From assembly GCA_900545865.1 (NCBI GenBank), contig URAN01000085.1, positions 1 to 9,027 on the forward strand: DNA of 9,027 nt, read 5' to 3'. Shown here piece after piece: positions 1 to 6,603 of this stretch. Position 1 is the first letter of the stretch. The number at the start of each line of letters is the position of its first letter. This DNA comes from an uncultured Eubacteriales bacterium. Lineage in GTDB: Bacteria; Bacillota; Clostridia; Monoglobales; Monoglobaceae. Below the pieces are notes generated by a model. The model worked only from the letters and a program-made list of their open reading frames with translations, was not told the DNA's origin and did not search any database. The position numbers were made by a program, and so were the translations under genes.

Positions 1-56
1 GATACAATCCCTCACTGAAAACGTTGAATGACGGGACTTTTAGTCCCTTATTGAAA
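1..56 (-). repeat. 56-bp intergenic repeat, copy 1 (structured RNA or leader element)
   Basis: Matches 7836-7891 at 52 of 56 positions in the same orientation; the differences are at positions 5, 41, 42 and 44. It lies just beyond the htpG terminator on the minus strand, so it would precede whatever minus-strand gene lies off the left edge. Read on the minus strand it holds a 6-bp hairpin (GGGACT-AAA-AGTCCC, 47-33), and further on a GAT-TGT-ATC pairing cut by the window edge. I recognise no known family. The copy may continue to the left of the window. Confidence 0.75.
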
Positions 57-64
57 GAGAATTT

Positions 65-112
65 AAAAAGCCGCCGCTTTGCATCAGTACAAAGCGACGG
101 TTTTTGGTTTTT
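65..112 (-). terminator. intrinsic terminator of htpG
   Basis: An 11-bp stem (arms 71-81 and 90-100, one G-U pair on the minus strand, 8-nt loop) is followed on the minus strand by five T (complement of 65-69). It starts about 20 bases past the htpG stop. The plus-strand side also carries T runs (101-105 and 108-112), so it could work both ways. Confidence 0.85.
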
Positions 113-121
113 GAGTTTATT

Positions 122-2020
122 TTAGATTAAGTCACAAACGCTGTCGGCAAAATCGGCGGCGTTTTCAACATTCATACCTTCGGCAAGCAAAGCACAGCCG
201 TATACAACCTCGGTCAGTTTTTTAAGCTCATCGGGTTTATCCGCAGCGGCTTTTAATTTCTCAAACAGAGGATGTTTTATGTTGATTTCAAGAACGCGCT
301 GTGCCTTTGCACCGCCGTTCGGCATCTGTCCGAGAATCTTCTCCATTTCAAGAGAAATTTCGCCTTCGCTTGTGATGCATACCGGGTGATTTTTGAGCCT
401 TACTGTCGGCTTGACCGATACAACTTTGTCGCCGAGAACATCTTTCATTGCGGCGAACAGGTCTTTTGATGTCTCCTCCGCAACGGATTCTTCTGCCTTT
501 GTCTTTTCGTCCTCACCGCCGAGTTCAGCCGATGCGACCGACTTAAATTCTTTCTCTTTATATTTGGAAAGGATTTTTATCGCGAACTCATCAACGTCCT
601 CTGTGAGATACAGAATCTCATAACCCATATCCTTTACGCTTTCGACGCGCGGCTGTTTGTCAATCTGTTCAATTGTTTCACCGCTCGCGTAATAGATAAA
701 TTCCTGACCGTCTTTCATTCTGTCGATATACTCGCCGAGCGTAACCTGTTTCTTTTCGGTTGACGAATAGAACATAAGCAAATCCGACAAAAAGTCTTTT
801 TCCGCGCCATAGTTGTCATATACGCCGAATTTGAGCGGACGTTTGAATGCGTCATAGAACTTGTCATATGTCTCTCTGTCGTTCTTTTGCATATTCAAAA
901 GCTCTGACTTTATCTTCTTTTTAAGATGTGCGGCAATGGTTTTAAGCTGGCGGTCGTGCTGGAGTATTTCTCTCGAAATATTAAGCGACAAATCCGCCGA
1001 ATCGACAAGACCCTTTACAAACCCGAAATAATCGGGGAGCAAGTCCTCACACTTATCCATAATCATAACGCCGTTTGTGTAAAGCGAAAGACCTTTTTTA
1101 TAATCCTTTGTGAAATAGTCAAATGGTGCGTGTGACGGGATGAATAAAAGCGCGGTATAGCTCAGCATTCCGTCTGCGCTTGTGTGAATCGTTTTGAGGG
1201 GATTCTCATAATCAAAGAACTTTTCTTTATAAAAGTTGTTATAATCATCATCGTTCAATTCCGACTTGTTCTTGCGCCAAAGCGGAACCATACTGTTTAA
1301 AACATCGTCCTCGCTATAGCTCTCATACTCGGGCTTATAATCATCTTTTTTCTTTTCTTCTTCGGTTGCGTCTTTGAGCTTTTGTTTTGTAACCATCATC
1401 TTTATCGGATATTTGATATAATCCGAATATTTCTTTATAAGATTTCGGATGGTGTATTCCTCGAGATAAGTGTCATAGTTCTCATCATCGGTGTTATCTT
1501 TGAGAGCAATAATAATTTCCGTTCCCGTTGTGTCTTTGTCACAAGGCTCGATTTCATAACCGTCCGCACCCTCGGAATACCATTTAAACGCCTCATCACT
1601 GCCAAACTTGCGGCTCTTTACCGTTACGCTTTTTCCGACCATAAACGCCGAATAAAAGCCCACGCCGAACTGACCGATTATGTCAACATCATCGCATTTT
1701 TCGTTCTCCGATTTAAATGCGAGAGAGCCGCTCTTTGCGATTGTACCGAGGTTTTCTTCAAGCTCGTCACGGTTCATACCTATACCGCCGTCGGTTATGG
1801 TAAGAGTTCTCGTGTCCTTGTCGGGGGTAATCCTGATATAAAATTTTTCTCTGTCAAACTCTATGTTGTCATCGCTCAGGGATTTATAATAGAGCTTGTC
1901 CAGCGCATCGCTTGCGTTTGAGATAATCTCACGCAGGAAAATCTCCTTATGTGTATAGATTGAGTTTATCATTAAATCCAGCATACGCTTGGATTCGGAT
2001 TTAAATTCATATGTTGCCAT
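122..2020 (-). CDS. htpG: molecular chaperone HtpG (Hsp90 family)
   Basis: Cytosolic ATP-dependent chaperone that acts as a dimer on client proteins under stress. The product is 632 aa, full length for bacterial Hsp90. The N-terminal GHKL ATPase domain (about 1-215) shows the E31-N35-D39 helix (EIISNASDAL), DGGIGM at 77-82, GTIAKSGS at 92-99 and the lid glycine motif IGQFGVGFYSAF at 115-126. The middle domain (about 230-490) holds SLNISREILQ with R350, matching the arginine that contacts ATP gamma-phosphate. A charged stretch (about 500-518) leads to the dimerisation domain; there is no MEEVD tail, as expected in bacteria. The ATG is supported by AGAGGTG seven bases upstream. The gene stands alone, with its own promoter, a perfect CIRCE operator and its own terminator, so HrcA repression is likely. 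Confidence 0.98.
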   Translation of the reverse strand: MATYEFKSESKRMLDLMINSIYTHKEIFLREIISNASDALDKLYYKSLSDDNIEFDREKFYIRITPDKDTRTLTITDGGIGMNRDELEENLGTIAKSGSLAFKSENEKCDDVDIIGQFGVGFYSAFMVGKSVTVKSRKFGSDEAFKWYSEGADGYEIEPCDKDTTGTEIIIALKDNTDDENYDTYLEEYTIRNLIKKYSDYIKYPIKMMVTKQKLKDATEEEKKKDDYKPEYESYSEDDVLNSMVPLWRKNKSELNDDDYNNFYKEKFFDYENPLKTIHTSADGMLSYTALLFIPSHAPFDYFTKDYKKGLSLYTNGVMIMDKCEDLLPDYFGFVKGLVDSADLSLNISREILQHDRQLKTIAAHLKKKIKSELLNMQKNDRETYDKFYDAFKRPLKFGVYDNYGAEKDFLSDLLMFYSSTEKKQVTLGEYIDRMKDGQEFIYYASGETIEQIDKQPRVESVKDMGYEILYLTEDVDEFAIKILSKYKEKEFKSVASAELGGEDEKTKAEESVAEETSKDLFAAMKDVLGDKVVSVKPTVRLKNHPVCITSEGEISLEMEKILGQMPNGGAKAQRVLEINIKHPLFEKLKAAADKPDELKKLTEVVYGCALLAEGMNVENAADFADSVCDLI

Positions 2021-2044
2021 TTTAAAACACCTCTTAATTATTTG

Positions 2045-2071
2045 TTAGCACTCTATCTGTTTGAGTGCTAA
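2045..2071. promoter_or_regulatory. CIRCE operator (HrcA binding site)
   Basis: A perfect inverted repeat TTAGCACTC-N9-GAGTGCTAA, identical to the CIRCE consensus known from groESL and dnaK operons. It lies immediately downstream of the htpG -10 box and covers the expected transcription start and early leader, where bound HrcA would block initiation. It ends 24 bases before the start codon. Confidence 0.96.
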
Positions 2072-2075
2072 TATT

Positions 2076-2103
2076 ATTGTACCACTTTTTTTGAATTTGT
2101 CAA
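2076..2103 (-). promoter_or_regulatory. sigma-A type promoter of htpG
   Basis: On the minus strand, -35 TTGACA (2103-2098), a 16-bp spacer and -10 TACAAT (2081-2076). Transcription should start near 2069, inside the CIRCE element. The match to the housekeeping consensus suggests strong basal activity held down by the repressor. Confidence 0.88.
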
Positions 2104-2217
2104 TAGTAATTTAAAAATTTTTGAAATATAACTCCGAAAAATCAAATTCGATACGGTATTGATTGAGCAATCGCAATTTTACAAAAGGCAGCTTGTCGAT
2201 GAAAGTCAAAAATTATA

Positions 2218-2246
2218 TTGCATTTTTAAAACAAATGTGGTATAAT
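2218..2246 (+). promoter_or_regulatory. extended -10 promoter for the structured RNA and lipoprotein leader
   Basis: -35-like TTGCAT (2218-2223), a 17-bp spacer and TATAAT (2241-2246) preceded by TG one base away (2238-2239), an extended -10. The predicted start is about 2253, exactly the first base of a long self-complementary segment, which supports the call. It diverges from the htpG promoter. Confidence 0.8.
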
Positions 2247-2252
2247 TTATAT

Positions 2253-2468
2253 GTCACATAAATTAAAAACTTAATAAAAATAGGATATTAGCTTAAATGC
2301 ATTCTCTTTAGGCTCAAATAATCAGGTACGGTTTTTTGTAAAAAATGTAAATTCCACCTGACTATTTGATTTGAATTGAATTTAAGTCATTTTAAGTTTT
2401 TGATTTGTGTGACAACAATCGGAGTTTGCGTTTTTTGGTGCGTCGGTCTTCGGATTGGCGCATTTTTT
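2253..2468 (+). ncRNA. candidate structured RNA, rod-shaped and 6S-like, or an attenuator leader
   Basis: Bases 2253-2274 pair with 2392-2413 over 22 bp. The only two non-Watson-Crick positions are G-U in a plus-strand transcript and would be A-C on the other strand. Further pairings stack inside: 2292-2298 with 2380-2386 (7 bp), 2301-2304 with 2373-2376, and 2314-2327 with 2356-2369 (13 of 14). These are separated by asymmetric loops with the larger side 5' (2275-2291 and 2305-2313). The result is a long rod opened by internal bubbles, beginning at the predicted +1 and followed by an intrinsic terminator. This architecture recalls 6S RNA, the RNA polymerase regulator, but no conserved 6S sequence was verified. 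It could instead be the 5' leader of the lipoprotein gene, controlled at the terminator. No convincing separate promoter was found between the terminator and that gene. Confidence 0.55.
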
Positions 2469-2477
2469 GATTTGTGT
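2388..2477 (+). repeat. 14-bp direct repeat flanking the terminator hairpin
   Basis: TTTTTGATTTGTGT occurs at 2397-2410, inside the 3' arm of the RNA closing stem, and again at 2464-2477, covering most of the terminator T-run. With a 6-base gap the likeness extends left to CATTTT at 2388 and 2461. Both copies could pair with the same 5' segment (2256-2269). Confidence 0.8.
2439..2468 (+). terminator. intrinsic terminator with UUCG tetraloop, upstream of the lipoprotein gene
   Basis: A 10-bp stem (2439-2448 with 2453-2462) closes on C-TTCG-G and is followed by TTTTTT (2463-2468). Three stem pairs are G-U only when read on the plus strand, so this is a plus-strand signal. It ends 90 bases before the lipoprotein start codon, so that gene depends either on read-through or on an unseen promoter. 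Confidence 0.85.
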
Positions 2478-2558
2478 TTTAAGATAAAAGGAAAGAGAGG
2501 CGATGCCTTATTAAGCAAGTTAAAAAGTGCGTGATTTTATATATTGGAGGATTTTATA

Positions 2559-3023
2559 ATGAAAAAATTTTTAACTGTTCTTATTGCAATTGTTCTTGTG
2601 TTATCGCTGTCAGCGTGTGGCGGAAATCAGTTTGCAACTAATGAAACTACATCTGAATCGAGTGTAGATGAAGCAAATAAAAATGCCGTAGCTGAAGAAA
2701 AATTAGAGATAGAATTGGTTGCAGGTGAACAAGGAAAATATGGAACGCCAATAACGTTTAACAAAGGAACGGAGTTTGAACAAACAGTGATTGCTTACCA
2801 TATTCCTGCGGGCGAATATACTGTAACGAATATAGGTAAGTATATGAATCAGTTTAATATCTACAGTGATGAAATACATAAAACAGAGGAAGGGGTGGAA
2901 GAACCGGCTGAAAGCATATTTGTTAAGTTGATTGATGTTGGTGCATCAGAAGATTTTACAATAACAGATAATCAATATATCAAGATTGTTGAACCGGGTA
3001 AATTTAAAATAAAGCAAAAATAA
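2559..3023 (+). CDS. small secreted lipoprotein of unknown function
   Basis: The product is 154 aa. MKK, then a hydrophobic stretch (residues 4-18), then the lipobox LSAC with the modified cysteine at residue 20 indicate export and lipid anchoring on the outer face of the membrane. A Ser/Thr/Glu/Asn-rich linker (about 22-50) leads to a domain of about 100 residues. That domain has alternating hydrophobic and polar segments and AGEYTVTN and PGKFKIK turns, suggesting a small beta-sheet fold. I do not recognise the family. The ATG at 2559 is preferred over the in-frame TTG at 2544: it has GGAGG eight bases upstream and puts MKK at the N-terminus, whereas the TTG overlaps that ribosome binding site. 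The gene is AT-rich compared with htpG and carAB. No terminator separates it from the broken zinc-ribbon gene downstream. Confidence 0.87.
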   Translation: MKKFLTVLIAIVLVLSLSACGGNQFATNETTSESSVDEANKNAVAEEKLEIELVAGEQGKYGTPITFNKGTEFEQTVIAYHIPAGEYTVTNIGKYMNQFNIYSDEIHKTEEGVEEPAESIFVKLIDVGASEDFTITDNQYIKIVEPGKFKIKQK

Positions 3024-3044
3024 TTCGGGTTTTAGGATTTTAAA

Positions 3045-3287
3045 ATGGTATGTTTAAAGTGTGGCAGTGATAATATAGACATGCAGATCATAAATGGGGT
3101 ACGTATAAAAAGTGTTCATCATGGTTGTTTATGATGGTTAATATCGGGTTGGTGGTTGCCCATTAAATGGGTTTTTTCACCATACAGGCAATACTTTTTA
3201 AAATATTTTGCCACAAAAAACAAAAAGCTGTTAATAAGAAAAAAGGTTTATGTATGTTAAAATTGAGGATATAGTTGGAAATATTAA
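3045..3287 (+). pseudogene. broken small zinc-ribbon protein gene
   Basis: An ATG at 3045, with AGGA seven bases upstream, opens MVCLKCGSDN, a CxxCG zinc knuckle (Cys3, Cys6). The frame then meets TGA at 3132 and continues as WLISGWWWLPIKW. It ends in a second knuckle read as C-stop-N-stop-GYSWKY (TAA 3258, TGA 3264), before a normal TAA at 3285. Restoring one base at each stop (Trp, Gln, Cys) gives CxNCGYSW, a proper second CxxCG knuckle. From general knowledge, small Firmicute proteins of about 70-85 aa with an N-terminal CxxCG, an HH motif, a GWWW stretch and a C-terminal CxxCGYxW have this layout; this is recall, not a search. All three lesions are nonsense changes with no frameshift, so decay looks recent. 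Only the first 29 residues could be made. Confidence 0.72.
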
Positions 3288-3333
3288 AACAAAAAAAGTA
3301 TTCTGGTATTTTGATTATATTCGTAAACACGAT

Positions 3334-3359
3334 AAAAGCCGTCTGAAATGACGGCTTTT
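3334..3359. terminator. bidirectional terminator between convergent units
   Basis: A perfect 10-bp inverted repeat (AAAAGCCGTC, 6-nt loop, GACGGCTTTT) with A/T tracts on both sides. It can end the plus-strand lipoprotein transcript and also back up the carB terminator on the minus strand. Confidence 0.82.
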
Positions 3360-3374
3360 CAGATTTGGTCTGCA

Positions 3375-3401
3375 AAGCCGCGGCGAATTTCGCCGCGGCT
3401 T
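3375..3401 (-). terminator. GC-rich hairpin after carB
   Basis: A perfect 11-bp stem (3375-3385 with 3391-3401, loop AATTT), 10 bases past the carB stop. The minus-strand T tract is short (TTT followed by GCAG), so on its own it may be a weak terminator or an RNA 3'-end stabiliser; the next hairpin at 3334-3359 completes the signal. Confidence 0.7.
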
Positions 3402-3411
3402 ATTACTTTTT

Positions 3412-6400
3412 TCAGTCACAACCGTCAATGGTGGAGATTCCGGGGATGCTCTCTTCGAGAACATCGAGAACAATTCTCACCGTATCGAGCGATGTAAATA
3501 TCGTGACTCCGTTTTGAACGGCGCACTGTCTTATTGCAACGCCGTCCTCATAATGCACGCCCGACAAAATCGCACGTGTATTGATGATATAACTTACATA
3601 TCCGGCTCTGATTGAATCCAGAATTTCGTGGCTGCCCTCGCTCAGCTTTCCTCTGACGCGCGTTCTTATGCCGTGCTGTTTTAAGAAATTAGCCGTTCCG
3701 ATTGTTGCCTCGATGTTGAATCCGAGCTGATAAAATCTCTTGACAAGCGGCAAAGCCTCCTCTTTATCCTCATCCGCAAGAGTGACTATTACCGTTCCGT
3801 AATCTTTCATCTTTACGCCCGATGCCTGAAGTGCCTTGTACATCGCACGATTCAAACGCTTGTCATAACCGATTGCCTCACCGGTCGATTTCATCTCGGG
3901 TGAGAGATATGCGTCAATACCCGTCAGCTTTTCAAAAGAAAAAGCGGGGGCTTTGACATAATACCTCGTTTTTTCGGGCAAGAGCATATTGTCTATTCCT
4001 TGGTCTTTAAGGCTCTGACCGAGCATTGCGCCCGTTGCAATCTGAACAAGTCCGACCCCGGTCGATTTAGAGAGGAACGGAACGCTTCGCGATGCACGCG
4101 GATTTACCTCGATGACAAACACGTTGTCGTTGCTGTCAACGATAAACTGTATGTTGAACAGACCGACAATGCCTATTCCGAGACCGAGCCGTGTTGTATA
4201 ATCGGCGATTGTGTCTTTTACCTTTTGTGAAATGGTGTACGGCGGATAGACGCTTATCGAGTCGCCCGAGTGTACGCCCGTGCGTTCGACAAGTTCCATA
4301 ATTCCCGGGATAAATACCTGTTCGCCGTCACATATCGCGTCAACCTCGACTTCTTTGCCAACAATGTACTTGTCAACAAGAACCGGTTTGTCCGTGTCAA
4401 CCTCAACCGCATTTTTGAGATAATGTCTTAAAGATTTTTCGTTTGACACAATCTCCATTGCGCGTCCGCCCAATACAAAGCTCGGGCGAACCAATACGGG
4501 GTATCCTATCTTTGCCGCGGCGGCAACGCCGCTTTCTATATCCGTGACCGCCTCGCCTTTCGGATTCGGAATTTCAAGCTGTTTGATTACTTCATCAAAT
4601 GCGTCACGGTTTTCCGCCTTTTCTATTGCGTCACAATCCGTTCCGATAATTTTTACGCCCCTGCGTGCAAGCGGCTCGGCGAGATTGACCGCCGTTTGAC
4701 CGCCGAGAGTGGCAATAACGCCCTCGGGCTTTTCGAGATGAACGATGTTCATAACATCCTCGGTCGTGAGGGGTTCAAAATAAAGTTTGTCTGCTGTTGT
4801 ATAGTCGGTCGAAACCGTTTCGGGGTTGTTATTTATAACAATAGCCTCATAGCCTGCTTTGCGTATCGCGCGAACGGCGTGTACGGTCGAATAGTCAAAC
4901 TCTACACCCTGTCCGATTCTGATTGGACCCGAGCCGAGAACAATTATTTTCTTTTTGTCAGATACAATCGATTCGTTTTCGTCCTCGTATGTCGAATAAA
5001 AATACGGAACATAACTTTCGAACTCGCTCGCACAGGTATCAATCATCTTGTATGATGGAAAGAGTCCGATTTCACAGCGGTGGTTATAGATTTCATCCTC
5101 AGACGTTTTCCAAAGCTCAGCAATATACGAATCCGAAAATCCCATTTTTTTGGCCTCAAACAGCAATTTTTCGGAATTCGGGTTTGCCTCCATTTCTTTT
5201 TCAAAGTCAACAATGTTCTTTATCTTATCCAAAAAGAACATATCGATTTGTGTGATGTTGCATATTCTCGAATGGTCAACCCCCATCCACATAAGCTGTG
5301 AAATGGCATAAAGACGGTCGTCCGTTCCCTCTTTTATATAATCGAGAAGCTGTTCCGCCGTCATATGGTCGCGGTCGAATTTCTCCATATGAATATGGTT
5401 TTTGCCCGTTTCGAGAGAACGTATAGCTTTGAGCAAGCTCTCCTCCATAGTACGGCCGACGCTCATAACTTCGCCGGTTGCTTTCATCTGTGTCGAAAGA
5501 GTGTTTGACGCCTCGGTGAACTTGTCAAACGGAAATCTTGGCATTTTCGTTACGATATAGTCAAGGGTCGGTTCAAAGCAAGCAGGTGTGTTCGCAAGTT
5601 GAATTTCGTCCAATGTCATTCCGACCGCAATCTTTGCCGAAACACGCGCGATAGGATAACCGCTTGCCTTTGACGCAAGCGCAGATGAACGCGACACACG
5701 CGGATTTACCTCGATTACATAATAGCTGAATGATTGAGGGTCGAGCGCGAACTGAACGTTACAGCCGCCCTTGACATCGAGCGCACGAATTATTTTAAGA
5801 GCGCTGTCGCGCAGCATATGATATTCTTTGTTCGTCAGGGTCTGGCTCGGTGCGACAACGATTGAGTCGCCCGTGTGAATACCCACGGGGTCAAGGTTTT
5901 CCATATTGCAGACAGTAAGCGCAGTATCGTTTGAGTCGCGCATTACTTCATATTCGATTTCCTTATATCCCTTTATGCTTTTTTCAACAAGAACCTGATG
6001 TACGGGCGAGAGCGCAAGCGCGTTCTTCATCATCGATTTCATCTCGGTTGGGTTGTTGGCAAAACCACCGCCTGTGCCGCCCAGAGTGAATGCAGGGCGC
6101 AGGATAACGGGGTATCCGATTTCTTCTGCGGCCGAAAGCCCCTCATCGATGCTATAGGTTATCTCGGATGGAACAACGGGTTCGCCGATTTTTTGACACA
6201 GCTCTTTAAAAAGCTCTCTGTCCTCGGCGCATTCGATGCTCTTTGCGTCCGTACCCAAAAGCTCGATTTCACATTCTTCCAAAACGCCTTTTTCGGCGAG
6301 CTGCATGGCAATATTGAGACCCGTCTGACCGCCGATACCCGGGACAATCGCGTCCGGGCGTTCAAAACGACAGATTCTTGCCGCATATTCGAGGGTCAAA

Positions 6401-6603
6401 GGTTCCATATATACCTTGTCGGCAATAGACGTGTCGGTCATAATTGTTGCCGGGTTGGAATTTAAGAGGATTACCTCATAACCTTCTTCTTTAAGCGCAA
6501 GACACGCCTGTGTTCCCGCATAGTCAAACTCCGCCGCCTGGCCTATGACGATAGGACCCGAACCGATAACCATTACCTTTTTTAAGTCTGTTCTTTTAGG
6601 CAT
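3412..6603 (-). CDS. carB: carbamoyl phosphate synthase, large subunit
   Basis: Makes carbamoyl phosphate from bicarbonate, two ATP and ammonia passed from the small subunit; the product feeds pyrimidine and arginine synthesis. At 1063 aa it is close to the usual length of about 1070. The two halves are homologous. The first (about 1-400) has GSGPIVIGQ at 14-22, R129, R169, the glycine loop GGTGGG at 175-180, E215, and E298/N300 in EVNPRVSRS. The second (about 550-930) has GSGPIRIGQ at 557-565, R666, R706, LGGRAMEIV, and E832/N834 in EVNPRASRS. An oligomerisation region (about 401-550) lies between them, and the MGS-type allosteric domain ends the protein (about 935-1063). The ATG overlaps the end of carA by 8 bp (ATGCCTAA), and AAAGGGGG lies eight bases upstream, so the subunits are translationally coupled. 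No key residue is missing. Confidence 0.98.
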   Translation of the reverse strand: MPKRTDLKKVMVIGSGPIVIGQAAEFDYAGTQACLALKEEGYEVILLNSNPATIMTDTSIADKVYMEPLTLEYAARICRFERPDAIVPGIGGQTGLNIAMQLAEKGVLEECEIELLGTDAKSIECAEDRELFKELCQKIGEPVVPSEITYSIDEGLSAAEEIGYPVILRPAFTLGGTGGGFANNPTEMKSMMKNALALSPVHQVLVEKSIKGYKEIEYEVMRDSNDTALTVCNMENLDPVGIHTGDSIVVAPSQTLTNKEYHMLRDSALKIIRALDVKGGCNVQFALDPQSFSYYVIEVNPRVSRSSALASKASGYPIARVSAKIAVGMTLDEIQLANTPACFEPTLDYIVTKMPRFPFDKFTEASNTLSTQMKATGEVMSVGRTMEESLLKAIRSLETGKNHIHMEKFDRDHMTAEQLLDYIKEGTDDRLYAISQLMWMGVDHSRICNITQIDMFFLDKIKNIVDFEKEMEANPNSEKLLFEAKKMGFSDSYIAELWKTSEDEIYNHRCEIGLFPSYKMIDTCASEFESYVPYFYSTYEDENESIVSDKKKIIVLGSGPIRIGQGVEFDYSTVHAVRAIRKAGYEAIVINNNPETVSTDYTTADKLYFEPLTTEDVMNIVHLEKPEGVIATLGGQTAVNLAEPLARRGVKIIGTDCDAIEKAENRDAFDEVIKQLEIPNPKGEAVTDIESGVAAAAKIGYPVLVRPSFVLGGRAMEIVSNEKSLRHYLKNAVEVDTDKPVLVDKYIVGKEVEVDAICDGEQVFIPGIMELVERTGVHSGDSISVYPPYTISQKVKDTIADYTTRLGLGIGIVGLFNIQFIVDSNDNVFVIEVNPRASRSVPFLSKSTGVGLVQIATGAMLGQSLKDQGIDNMLLPEKTRYYVKAPAFSFEKLTGIDAYLSPEMKSTGEAIGYDKRLNRAMYKALQASGVKMKDYGTVIVTLADEDKEEALPLVKRFYQLGFNIEATIGTANFLKQHGIRTRVRGKLSEGSHEILDSIRAGYVSYIINTRAILSGVHYEDGVAIRQCAVQNGVTIFTSLDTVRIVLDVLEESIPGISTIDGCD

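Noticed and set aside
1382..1921. 179-codon open frame on the plus strand
   Set aside because: Lies entirely antisense to htpG, whose motifs are unambiguous; it has no ribosome binding site support and no recognisable domain.
2253..2413. MITE-like element with 22-bp inverted ends
   Set aside because: The flanks show no matching target-site duplication, the ends coincide with a promoter start, and the mismatches are RNA-compatible G-U pairs. A MITE origin is not fully excluded.
2503..2514. Three-codon upstream ORF (ATG CCT TAT TAA) behind an AGGAAAGAGAGG stretch
   Set aside because: Too short to judge; the gap from the last AGG to the ATG is only two bases, and a small AGGC-GAT-GCCT hairpin explains the bases equally well.
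2544..2558. Upstream TTG start for the lipoprotein
   Set aside because: The TTG overlaps GGAGG itself; the ATG at 2559 has correct spacing and gives a normal signal peptide.
3163..3375. 70-codon open frame on the minus strand
   Set aside because: It is the complement of the zinc-ribbon pseudogene and of the terminator hairpin; the plus-strand frame has the recognisable motifs.
6159..6386. 75-codon minus-strand frame inside carB
   Set aside because: An out-of-frame shadow of carB with arginine/serine-biased composition and no start signal.
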